Origin: Zobellia nedashkovskayae
GTDB lineage: Bacteria; Bacteroidota; Bacteroidia; Flavobacteriales; Flavobacteriaceae
DNA length: 64,000 nucleotides
Direction of reading: 5' to 3'
Assembly (NCBI RefSeq): GCF_015330125.1
Contig: NZ_JADDXR010000002.1
Span: forward strand, 2,988,685 to 3,052,684
The translations under genes and the position numbers were made by a program. Every line of letters starts with the position of its first letter. The stretch's first letter is position 1. Under the pieces are notes generated by a model. That model ran no database searches and was not told where the DNA came from. It worked only from the letters and a program-made list of their open reading frames with translations. Positions 1 to 8,500 of the stretch are shown one piece after another.

Positions 1-1
1 G

Positions 2-697
2 AAAAGCGAATTTGATCATAATACGATAGTAGATAATATGATGAATTTGGAACTGCTCTTTTGGGCGGCTAAGAATGGAGGTAGTAAAGATTTATATGAC
101 CTATCTGAAAGTCACGCACAGTTAACTATGGATTATCTAGTTAGAGAAGATGGCTCTATGTTTCATTTAGGATCTTTTGATAGTGAAACAGGAGAGTTTC
201 TAAAAGGGATGACTCACCAAGGATATGCAGATGACTCTATGTGGGCCAGAGGGCAGACATGGGGTATTTACGGTTTTGCCATGGCCTATAGAGAGACGGG
301 TAACAAAGATTTTTTAAACACGTCAATCAAACTATCGGATCATTTTTTAGAGCGCTTGCCCAAAGATGGCATTCCTTACTGGGATTTTGATGATCCTAAG
401 ATTCCGAATTCACCAAAGGATGCATCAGCCGCCGCTGTGGCTGCTTGTGGCTTTTTAGAGCTTTCTGAATTAGTTGAAGATTCAGTTTTAAAACAAAAGT
501 ATGTTGATGCAGCAAAAAAAATATTAGAGAAATTATCTAGTGAACCTTATTATAGTGGTGATACAAATCAATCTCTTCTTTTGCATTCTACAGGGCATCA
601 CCCAAATAACTCCGAAATAGATATCCCTATTGTTTATGCGGATTATTACTATATGGAAGCCTTGTTACGGTTGAAAAAACTTGAAACATCTAAATAA
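2..697 (+). CDS. GH88 unsaturated glucuronyl hydrolase, C-terminal part (cut by window edge)
   Basis: Hydrolyses the 4,5-unsaturated uronic acid at the non-reducing end of oligosaccharides made by polysaccharide lyases. The first in-frame ATG is at 38, but the frame stays open to the window edge and the codons just before it encode a typical GH88 block: V-D-N at 29-37 runs into MMNLELLFWA, where the Asp corresponds to a catalytic Asp of the family. The second conserved block, GYADDSMWARGQTWG, is at about 217-261. The real gene therefore starts left of the window, and about 230 of an expected 380-400 residues are present. It is the first visible gene of the PUL and feeds the KduI/KduD route encoded at 24.5-26 kb. 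Family assignment is firm; the sugar linkage is not known. Confidence 0.9.
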   Translation, partial: KSEFDHNTIVDNMMNLELLFWAAKNGGSKDLYDLSESHAQLTMDYLVREDGSMFHLGSFDSETGEFLKGMTHQGYADDSMWARGQTWGIYGFAMAYRETGNKDFLNTSIKLSDHFLERLPKDGIPYWDFDDPKIPNSPKDASAAAVAACGFLELSELVEDSVLKQKYVDAAKKILEKLSSEPYYSGDTNQSLLLHSTGHHPNNSEIDIPIVYADYYYMEALLRLKKLETSK

Positions 698-820
698 ATG
701 TAATGAAGTGTTAGAGGTTCTATCTAACAAAAAAAATAAAGTAGAAGTACAAATTGGTCTTTTATGTTAAGAATAGCTGCTACATTTAACGGGAGGTGTG
801 AATTATAAAATAAAAACCGA

Positions 821-1693
821 ATGAAAAATTTTAAAAGTAAAGTCTTACCTGTATTAATGTTTTTGGTTTTGGCCACAGCAACCAGCCAAAAAAGAGATAC
901 TCCCATTCCATCCTTGCCTAATGAGATTATCTATAAAATCATTGACGGTGATACTTTAAAAATGCAAGTGATATATCCTGATAAAATGAAACCAAAGAAA
1001 GAATACCCTGCAATAGTATTCTTTTTTGGTGGTGGGTGGAATGGTGGAACTACAAAGCAATTTGAGGACCAAGCAAAGTACTTCGCAACTAGGGGCATGG
1101 TTGGTTTTTTGGTTGATTACCGTGTCAAATCCAGACACCAGACTACACCCTTTGAATCCGTAAGCGATGCAAAATCGGCCATGAGGTTTGTAAGGGGTAA
1201 TGCTGATAAATTTCAAATAGATCCTAATAAAATTATAGCTTCAGGGGGTTCTGCTGGAGGACATTTGGCTGCTGCAACGGCAACTTTAGACGGATTGGAT
1301 GAATCTACAGACGACCTTTCTATAAGTGCAAAACCTAATGCCTTGGTGCTTTACAATCCGGTAATCGATAATGGACCTGATGGGTTTGAATACAAACGAA
1401 TGAACGGCCGCCATATGGAGATATCACCAAAGCATAATATAAAGAAAGGTACTGCGCCTACCATAATTTTTCTAGGAACAAAAGATGCGTTAATACCAGT
1501 ATCCACAATGGAAAAATATAAAGCAAAAATGGAGGAGGTAGGAAGCAGATGCGACCTCTTTTTGTACGAAGATCAAATCCATGGTTTTTTTAATAAATCT
1601 AAAAATAACGGAGAGTTTTATATTAAAACTACCAGGGAAGCAGATAAGTTTTTGCAATCTATCGGATTTTTAAAAGGGAAAACTCAAATCTAA
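821..1693 (+). CDS. Secreted alpha/beta-hydrolase esterase (acetyl-esterase type)
   Basis: A 290-residue alpha/beta-hydrolase with an N-terminal signal peptide (about 22 residues), so probably periplasmic. A glycine-rich oxyanion strand FFGGGW lies at residues 68-73. The nucleophile elbow GGSAG places Ser144, and Asp222 (in GTKDA) and His254 (in QIHGF) complete a plausible triad. The family contains acetyl- and acyl-esterases acting on plant and algal polysaccharides. It lies 123 nt after the GH88 gene and 19 nt before a sulfatase, so it is probably co-transcribed. The inferred role is removal of acetyl or other acyl groups before lyase or glycosidase attack. The exact ester substrate cannot be read from the sequence. 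Confidence 0.82.
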   Translation: MKNFKSKVLPVLMFLVLATATSQKRDTPIPSLPNEIIYKIIDGDTLKMQVIYPDKMKPKKEYPAIVFFFGGGWNGGTTKQFEDQAKYFATRGMVGFLVDYRVKSRHQTTPFESVSDAKSAMRFVRGNADKFQIDPNKIIASGGSAGGHLAAATATLDGLDESTDDLSISAKPNALVLYNPVIDNGPDGFEYKRMNGRHMEISPKHNIKKGTAPTIIFLGTKDALIPVSTMEKYKAKMEEVGSRCDLFLYEDQIHGFFNKSKNNGEFYIKTTREADKFLQSIGFLKGKTQI

Positions 1694-1712
1694 AAATATT
1701 AAGTGTCTACAT

Positions 1713-3233
1713 ATGAAAAATAAAATAGTCGTCTTTGTTATTACCCTGTTGTTATTAGCCCCAAACCTTAGTTTTGGATTTCAACAACCTCAAAAAGTTA
1801 AAACCACTAACCTCAATTTAAAGAAGGTTAAAGGGCAAAAGAAAAGGAATGTCATCTTTATTTTAACAGATGACCACCGTTATGATTTTATGGGCTTTAC
1901 AGGTAAGGTGCCGTGGCTAAAGACTCCAAATATGGATAAAATGGCAGCAGAAGGGGCACACATGAAAAATGCTTTTGTAACAACGTCTTTATGTTCGCCA
2001 AGTAGGGCCAGTATTTTAACGGGAGAATATTCTCATGTGCACACGATTGTAGATAATGTAGCGCCTAATCCTGGGAACTTGACTTTCTTTCCGGAGTACC
2101 TTCAAAAGGCCGGATACCAGACTTCTTTTTTTGGAAAATGGCATATGGGTGATCATAATGATAGCCCAAGACCTGGCTTTGATCATTGGGAAAGCTTTGC
2201 TGGTCAAGGAGATTACTATGCGCCCAACCTTAACATCAACGGAAAAAATACACAGTACGATAAGGAGACTTACGTAACTGATTTGTTGACAGAGCATGCA
2301 GTTGATTGGTTGGATAATAGAGATGCCGAAAAACCATTTTTCATGTATCTATCTCATAAAGCGGTTCATGCTATGTTTAAGCCTGCCAAGAGGCATGAGG
2401 GGATGTATGCGGGTAAAAAAATAGAAAAACCAGACTCGTATACCCAAACTATTGGTAGCGCCTATAAAAAGTTGAACTGGCCGGAATGGGTTAAAAAACA
2501 GCGGGATAGCTGGCATGGTGTAGATTATATGTATCATGGCACAGCAGATGGCACTTTTGATGATTTGGTGCAACGCTATTGCGAAACTTTAATGGGTGTT
2601 GATGAAAGTGTAGGCACCGTTATGGAATGGTTAAAAGCCAATGGTCTTGATGAGTCTACTATGGTTATTTATATGGGTGATAATGGATTTAGTTGGGGTG
2701 AACATGGTTTAATAGACAAGCGTCATTTTTACGAAGAGTCGGTTAAAGTGCCAATGTTAGTGCGTTGTCCAGAAATTTTTGAAGGAGGACAGACTATAGA
2801 ACGCATGGTACAGAATGTAGATATAGCACCCACTATTTTAGAGTGTGCAGGACTGGAAAAGCCAGATTATATGCCGGGTAAATCATTTGTTCAATTGTTA
2901 AAAGGGGATGAAAACAACTGGCGCGATAAGATATTCTACGAATATTATTTTGAGTATGATTTTCCCATGACACCAACAGTTTTTGGAGTGAGAACAGATA
3001 AGTATAAATACATACGCTATAACGGTATTTGGGATACGAATGAACTCTATGATATAGAGAATGACCCTAACGAAATAGTCAACCTTATAGACAAGCCGGA
3101 ATTACAACCCATGATAAAGGATTTTGCCAATAGTCTTTATGATTGGTTAGAAAATAGCGATGGAATGCAGATACCTTTAAAAAGGAATGTATACCATAGA
3201 ATAGGGGATTACGAACACCCTAATCAATATTAA
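1713..3233 (+). CDS. S1-family (formylglycine-dependent) sulfatase
   Basis: A 506-residue type I sulfatase with a signal peptide. The calcium-binding Asp pair is at residues 53-54 and the formylglycine motif CSPSR starts at Cys94, followed by the usual xxxLTG. A second hallmark, FFGKWHMGDH, follows, and a metal-ligand region MGDNG-x-SWGEHG lies further on. The Cys must be oxidised to formylglycine by a maturase that is not seen in this window. The enzyme should remove sulfate esters from oligosaccharides in the periplasm. It sits between an esterase and a lyase with 20-45 nt spacings. The C-terminus (NELYDIENDPNE) is typical of the family. The sulfate position cannot be assigned without subfamily phylogeny. 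Confidence 0.93.
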   Translation: MKNKIVVFVITLLLLAPNLSFGFQQPQKVKTTNLNLKKVKGQKKRNVIFILTDDHRYDFMGFTGKVPWLKTPNMDKMAAEGAHMKNAFVTTSLCSPSRASILTGEYSHVHTIVDNVAPNPGNLTFFPEYLQKAGYQTSFFGKWHMGDHNDSPRPGFDHWESFAGQGDYYAPNLNINGKNTQYDKETYVTDLLTEHAVDWLDNRDAEKPFFMYLSHKAVHAMFKPAKRHEGMYAGKKIEKPDSYTQTIGSAYKKLNWPEWVKKQRDSWHGVDYMYHGTADGTFDDLVQRYCETLMGVDESVGTVMEWLKANGLDESTMVIYMGDNGFSWGEHGLIDKRHFYEESVKVPMLVRCPEIFEGGQTIERMVQNVDIAPTILECAGLEKPDYMPGKSFVQLLKGDENNWRDKIFYEYYFEYDFPMTPTVFGVRTDKYKYIRYNGIWDTNELYDIENDPNEIVNLIDKPELQPMIKDFANSLYDWLENSDGMQIPLKRNVYHRIGDYEHPNQY

Positions 3234-3277
3234 TTTAAAAGACTTTGAACTAATTGGTTAAACAGTATAGAATATGC

Positions 3278-6097
3278 ATGAATTTTAGAAAGACGATGCT
3301 TAAAATGAAAAGGAGGGAATTATGGATTTCGGCATGCGTTTTATTTGTTTCGATTATGGTAACTGGGCAAACAACAGATCACCCAAGAATTTATGTCACT
3401 GACCAAGAAAAGGAAGTTTTTGTAAAGTCGGTAGAAAATGTTGAATGGAAAAAGGAACTTGTTAGTAAAAAGAAGGAGCGTTTAGAAAAGTATATTACCT
3501 ATTGGGAAAATGACCCAGAATGGTTGGTTTCAAGACTTCAAATGAATTGGAACACCAAACACACTAAAGTTTTTCTAAAGGGAGGTGAGTTTTCGCATTC
3601 AGAAGGAAAAGCTCCTGTGGCTACGGTTAGGTATTCTGGCACAAGAGATTGGGCAACGGATTATGTGCGTCCCAAGTTAGAGGATGTACAACCTTATTCT
3701 GATGACCCTCGCGGCTTATATTTAAAACATAAACAAACAGGAAAAATGGAATGGGTACATCCTTCCAAATCAGGTTTTGCAATTGATAAGATCAATGAGC
3801 AAATCTTGGAACTTGTGGAAGATGCCGCTTTTTTGCATTGGTTTACTGGTGAACAAAAGTATGCCGATTTTGCTGCTCCCGTTTTCTTTACCTATATGGA
3901 GGGAATGTATTATAGGGATGCTCCTATAGATTTGGAAAAATCGGCACAAGACAATATTTCTGGCCTCGCCACCTTTGAAGTTATTCATGAAGGCATTGTA
4001 GTCTCGCTGGTTACTACCTATGATTTTCTCTTTAATTATTTTAAGGCGAATAATAAGAAACTAGACACTTCGGTAGCCGTACTTCAGAAATGGGGAGACC
4101 AAATAATCAATAAGGGAATTCCTGATAATAATTGGAATTTATTCCAAGCTAGGTTTCTTACCTATATTGGTTTGGTTTTAGAGGGAAACCAAAATTACAA
4201 AAACGGAAAAGGGCAAGAATATTTTTTAGACCACACCTTTAATATTTCTACAGATAGGCAAATCGCTATCAAAGAAAGCTTATTAGTCTACGACCAAGAA
4301 AACGCCATGTGGCCAGAGTGCGCCTCATATTCCGTGCATGTCATTACTACCTTTTTACGAATCTTCACTTTGTTAGATCATGCTACAAATGCCAATGAGT
4401 TTGCTAATTATCCTATAGTAGAAAGGGCGGCTTTAGCCTCTTTTCAGTATTTGTTTCCAAGTGGTTATATGGTTGGTTTTGGAGATTCACATCATAAAAT
4501 ATTACCCCCAGAAAATTTTGAGCTTTTAGTTTCGAACTATAAAAAGTACGGTCAAAAGGATAAAGAAAAGTTGATATCAGGCCTTTTATCGCGAATGGTA
4601 AATGATGGTTCGTACGACCGAAAAGCAAAAGATTTCTTTGAGTTGTTTTTCTACACGGACAATTTAATTGATGGTGGTCCTACGGAAGATATAAATACAG
4701 ATGATCTCATATCTCCAACTTTTTATGCGCCTAACGTTAGTATGGTTAACCAACGAATGGGAGAGGCTGATAATGCGGTAATGGCTTCTACAGTGGGTTC
4801 TTTTGGTAATCACGCTCATGCCAATGGTATTTCATTGGAATTGTATGCGAACAATTATGTGTTAGGTACAGATATGGGTCGTGGTTCTAGTTACTGGCAT
4901 CCAAATCATAGGGAGTTTTATTCACGGTTTCCTGCTCATAATACGGTAGTCGTAGACGGTAAATCGGATTATGCGGCAATGCGGACGTATTTTCCTTTTA
5001 AGCTAGAAAATGTATTTCCTAAATCAGGAGAAAGACCTTTTTTTGATAAAGTAACTTTTTCAAACGTATCCTTTGTAGAACCAAAGACGATTTCGAATCA
5101 GCAGCGTTTTACGGCAGTGATCGCTTCAAATAACCAAAAACCGTATGTTATTGATGTATTTCGCTCTAAAAAACAAAAAGGAGGGAAGCAGAAACATGAA
5201 TATATCTATCATAATTTAGGGCAATCATTAGACATTTTTGATGCAAAAAAGAATCTTTTAAATACAGTTTTAACCGATGATTTATCTTCTCAAAAGGGAG
5301 ATTTAAAAGGCTATGATTACTTTACGGATAAAAGTAAAGTGATCAATTCTGGTGATATTCAGGCTGTTTTTACGTTAAAAAGCAGTGAAAAGGCCGATAA
5401 TTTCATGAAATTATGGGTAAAAGGAAACAAAGACCAAAATATATATAAAGTCAATTCACCAAAATCTAATGCCCTTACTGAAGGTACCGCTCCCAAAGAA
5501 ATTCTTGAAAAACCCGTACCTACATTAATTTTAAAAAGAGAGGAAGCAGCTTGGGAAAATCCTTTTACGGTAATATTTAATCCTTTTATGGAAGGGAAAG
5601 CTAATCCCATAGCCAATGTGTCTTTTTCATCCTTACAGGAATATCCCAACACACAGATTATTGATGTTTTACTAAGTGATAAAGTCACTTTAGATCGTAC
5701 AGTTTTAAATGCCTCGGAAAGTGATATTGCAGCTACAGAAGGTTTCTATCAAAAAGGGTTGCTGTCTATATTACGGTTGACTAATAATGAGGCTGATATA
5801 GAATTTATGTTTTTATCGGGAATGGAAAAATTTGAATCGCATGGATGGGATATCGTTTCATCGGGCAAACCATTTTCATTTTCGCTTGAAAAAACTACGA
5901 ATGGGTATGCGGTAAGTAATGACAATCCTATAACCATCAATATGCCCCTACCAAAGGAGGGGAGCCAACCTGGAATACAGTTGTACAAAGACGGTAAACT
6001 CATAGCAAGCCGAAAAGGAACAACCAACAGGAACAACCCAAATCAAGTCGTGTTTAAACTGTCCAAGGTGTATGACAAGGTTTTAATTACGTATTAA
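3278..6097 (+). CDS. Heparinase II/III-superfamily polysaccharide lyase (PL37-like), copy 1
   Basis: About 939 residues: signal peptide, an alpha-helical toroid over roughly the first 480 residues, then a beta-sandwich. The heparinase II/III signature NHAHANG is near residue 510, with PAHNTVVVDG about 45 residues later. A TTG-initiated extension to 3254 is possible, but the first ATG is at 3278, and ATGs at 3296 and 3305 would give a more compact signal peptide. It is clearly paralogous to the product of 12727-15537, sharing DPRGLYL, VSRLQM, KLEDxQPY and FRSKKQ. From memory the architecture resembles CAZy PL37, which includes ulvan, chondroitin and heparan lyases. Superfamily placement is confident; PL37 is tentative. 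It presumably cleaves at a uronic acid and feeds GH88. Confidence 0.78.
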   Translation: MNFRKTMLKMKRRELWISACVLFVSIMVTGQTTDHPRIYVTDQEKEVFVKSVENVEWKKELVSKKKERLEKYITYWENDPEWLVSRLQMNWNTKHTKVFLKGGEFSHSEGKAPVATVRYSGTRDWATDYVRPKLEDVQPYSDDPRGLYLKHKQTGKMEWVHPSKSGFAIDKINEQILELVEDAAFLHWFTGEQKYADFAAPVFFTYMEGMYYRDAPIDLEKSAQDNISGLATFEVIHEGIVVSLVTTYDFLFNYFKANNKKLDTSVAVLQKWGDQIINKGIPDNNWNLFQARFLTYIGLVLEGNQNYKNGKGQEYFLDHTFNISTDRQIAIKESLLVYDQENAMWPECASYSVHVITTFLRIFTLLDHATNANEFANYPIVERAALASFQYLFPSGYMVGFGDSHHKILPPENFELLVSNYKKYGQKDKEKLISGLLSRMVNDGSYDRKAKDFFELFFYTDNLIDGGPTEDINTDDLISPTFYAPNVSMVNQRMGEADNAVMASTVGSFGNHAHANGISLELYANNYVLGTDMGRGSSYWHPNHREFYSRFPAHNTVVVDGKSDYAAMRTYFPFKLENVFPKSGERPFFDKVTFSNVSFVEPKTISNQQRFTAVIASNNQKPYVIDVFRSKKQKGGKQKHEYIYHNLGQSLDIFDAKKNLLNTVLTDDLSSQKGDLKGYDYFTDKSKVINSGDIQAVFTLKSSEKADNFMKLWVKGNKDQNIYKVNSPKSNALTEGTAPKEILEKPVPTLILKREEAAWENPFTVIFNPFMEGKANPIANVSFSSLQEYPNTQIIDVLLSDKVTLDRTVLNASESDIAATEGFYQKGLLSILRLTNNEADIEFMFLSGMEKFESHGWDIVSSGKPFSFSLEKTTNGYAVSNDNPITINMPLPKEGSQPGIQLYKDGKLIASRKGTTNRNNPNQVVFKLSKVYDKVLITY

Positions 6098-6111
6098 AAA
6101 GACCGAATAAA

Positions 6112-8484
6112 ATGCAAAAATTGAATAGAATACTATTTCTGGTCGGCTTTATGGCTCTTCTTTTTTCGTGTACTCAAGAAGAGAAACCCATAGAGATTTA
6201 TGTTTCTAAAGCTGCAGAAAATGATAAGGCAGGTGAGCTCAGTTATAAGACCGTAGAAGAAGCAATTCTAAAAGCATCGGAATTAAAACAAGATAGTCCG
6301 GAAGCTCATGTAATTATCAATATCCTTCCAGGAACTTATTATTTGACTAAACCCATTACCATACCTGCCTCGTTGAGTAATTTGACCATCAAGGGTTTGG
6401 GTGCGTCGGAAGTTACTTTAAAAGGAGCTGCACCCATACATTTAGATTGGAGGAAATATGAAGACAACATTTATGTAGCCAATGTGGACCAAGCCTCAGG
6501 TTTTGACCAATTTGTGGTTAACGGCAAACCACAGATATTAGCCCGATACCCCAATTACGATGAAGCCGCGCAGTATTGGCAAGGCTTTGCCGAAGATGCT
6601 TTGTCCAAAGAACGTGTGGCATCATGGAAAAACCCGATTGGAACTTATTTTCACGCCTTACATGGCGGTAGATGGGGTGGTTTCCATTTTCGTATTACAG
6701 GTCTTGATACCGATGGGAATCCAATTTTTGATGGTGGTCATCAAAACAATAGGGCGTCCGAGCCGCATAAAGAATTTCGAATGGTGGAGAATATTTTTGA
6801 GGAACTAGATAGCCCAGGAGAATGGTACTTGAATGCGGAGGAAAAGAAGCTTTACTATTGGCCTTTGGAGGGTACGGATTTGAATACAGCTAAACTTGAG
6901 GTTTCTGTTTTGAAAAATCTAATTCAAGTTACGGGTACATTGGAGAATCCAGTAAAAAATGTAACTATAGAAGGGTTAAAATTTGAAAACTCCCAACGCA
7001 CTTTTATGGACGAATACGAGCCTCTTTTAAGAAGCGATTGGATGATATACCGTGGTGGAGCCGTTTTTTTTGAAGGAACGGAGAATTGCATGGTGACCAA
7101 TAACGAATTTACAAACCTTGGTGGCAATGTAATCTTGGCAAGTAAGTATAATAAAAACCTTCAAATCAAAGGAAATCATATTCATGATTCTGGTGCTAGT
7201 GCTGTTTCTTTTATAGGTGACCCTTCGGCAGTGAGGTCTCCATCTTTTAATTATAAAGAGTTCGTTCCGGTAACCGAAATGGATACCGTATCAGGTCCTA
7301 AAAACGAACTGTACCCAAGGGAATGCTTGGTAGAGGACAACTTAATTTACAGAATAGGTAGAATAGAAAAGCAAACTGCTGGCGTTCAAATTTCCATGGC
7401 TATGGATATTACCGTTCGGCATAATAGCATTTATGATGTGCCTAGGGCGGGTATCAATATTGGTGACGGAACGTGGGGCGGACATATTTTGGAATACAAT
7501 GATGTGTTCAATACCGTATTGGAGACCAGTGATCATGGGTCTTTCAATTCATGGGGAAGAGATAGGTTCTGGCATCCCAAAAGAGGGGTAATGGATAGTT
7601 TAACTGATGCAAACCCCGATATGTGGAAATGGGATGCCGTGCATACTACCATCATCCGTAATAACCGTTTTCGTTGTGATCACGGTTGGGATATTGATTT
7701 AGACGATGGGTCTTCCAATTACCATATCTACAATAATTTGCTATTGAATAACGGCCTTAAATTAAGGGAAGGATTTGCTAGGGTCGCAGAAAATAACATT
7801 ATGGTCAATAATTCACTGCACCCTCATGTATGGTTCAAAAATAGCCAAGATGTGTTTCGGCACAATATTGTACAAAAGGCATATCAAGATATAAGACTAG
7901 ATGGTTGGGGAAAGGAATTGGACTATAATCTGTTTCCTAATGAAGTGACCCTGATGAAATCTAGAGTATATGACAGGGATTTTAACAGTACCTATGGGGA
8001 TCCATTATTCAAGGACCCTTTACATCTTGACTTTTCCGTTACTAAAAACTCACCTGCTTTAAAAATAGGATTTAAAAATTTCCCTATGGACAAATTTGGC
8101 GTGCAAAAACCAGAATTGAAAGCTCTTGCTAAAACACCTGAAGTACCTGTGTTGAAGAACGAATCAAACAAGGAAACGGAAACTACACCAATTGTGACTT
8201 GGTTGCGAAATAAACTAAAAAATGTATCCTCAAAAGAAGAACAGTCGGCCTACGGTTTAAATACGACCGAAGGCATAATTATACTTAGTGTTTGGACAGA
8301 AAGCCCTGCCGTGCAGAACAACGGACTAAAAATGGGGGATGTAATAGTACAGGCCAACGGTGAAAAAGTTAAAGACATTACAGACTTTTTTAAAGTTGTT
8401 TTGGAATCTAAAACACAAGAGAAATTAGACATTATTGTAGTTAGAAATCAATCTGAACATAAATTATCTATTAGAACGAAGTAA
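6112..8484 (+). CDS. Parallel beta-helix lipoprotein (GH141-like) with C-terminal PDZ domain
   Basis: A 790-residue lipoprotein with lipobox Cys20 (LLFSC). The N-terminal part has the pattern of right-handed beta-helix glycosidases: IYVS...Y.TVEEAI, ILPGTYYL, then VNGKPQILARYPNYDE, which resembles GH141 proteins. The middle is rich in Asn turns and parallel-beta-helix repeats such as NLQIKGNHIHDSGASAV and NLIYRIG. The last ~85 residues (about 705-790) read as a PDZ domain, with ESPAVQNNGLKMGDVIVQANGEKV. GH141 members are fucosidases or xylanases, which would suit this locus, but that assignment comes from resemblance only. It starts 14 nt after the lyase gene. The PDZ tail is unusual for a polysaccharide-degrading enzyme and is discussed in findings. 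Confidence 0.75.
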   Translation: MQKLNRILFLVGFMALLFSCTQEEKPIEIYVSKAAENDKAGELSYKTVEEAILKASELKQDSPEAHVIINILPGTYYLTKPITIPASLSNLTIKGLGASEVTLKGAAPIHLDWRKYEDNIYVANVDQASGFDQFVVNGKPQILARYPNYDEAAQYWQGFAEDALSKERVASWKNPIGTYFHALHGGRWGGFHFRITGLDTDGNPIFDGGHQNNRASEPHKEFRMVENIFEELDSPGEWYLNAEEKKLYYWPLEGTDLNTAKLEVSVLKNLIQVTGTLENPVKNVTIEGLKFENSQRTFMDEYEPLLRSDWMIYRGGAVFFEGTENCMVTNNEFTNLGGNVILASKYNKNLQIKGNHIHDSGASAVSFIGDPSAVRSPSFNYKEFVPVTEMDTVSGPKNELYPRECLVEDNLIYRIGRIEKQTAGVQISMAMDITVRHNSIYDVPRAGINIGDGTWGGHILEYNDVFNTVLETSDHGSFNSWGRDRFWHPKRGVMDSLTDANPDMWKWDAVHTTIIRNNRFRCDHGWDIDLDDGSSNYHIYNNLLLNNGLKLREGFARVAENNIMVNNSLHPHVWFKNSQDVFRHNIVQKAYQDIRLDGWGKELDYNLFPNEVTLMKSRVYDRDFNSTYGDPLFKDPLHLDFSVTKNSPALKIGFKNFPMDKFGVQKPELKALAKTPEVPVLKNESNKETETTPIVTWLRNKLKNVSSKEEQSAYGLNTTEGIIILSVWTESPAVQNNGLKMGDVIVQANGEKVKDITDFFKVVLESKTQEKLDIIVVRNQSEHKLSIRTK

Positions 8485-8500
8485 CCTTAAGTACGAGAAA

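Noticed and set aside
710..728. Hairpin GTTAGA/TCTAAC after the GH88 gene
   Set aside because: The stem is only 6 bp and is followed by an A-run, not a T-run, on the plus strand, so it does not look like a terminator.
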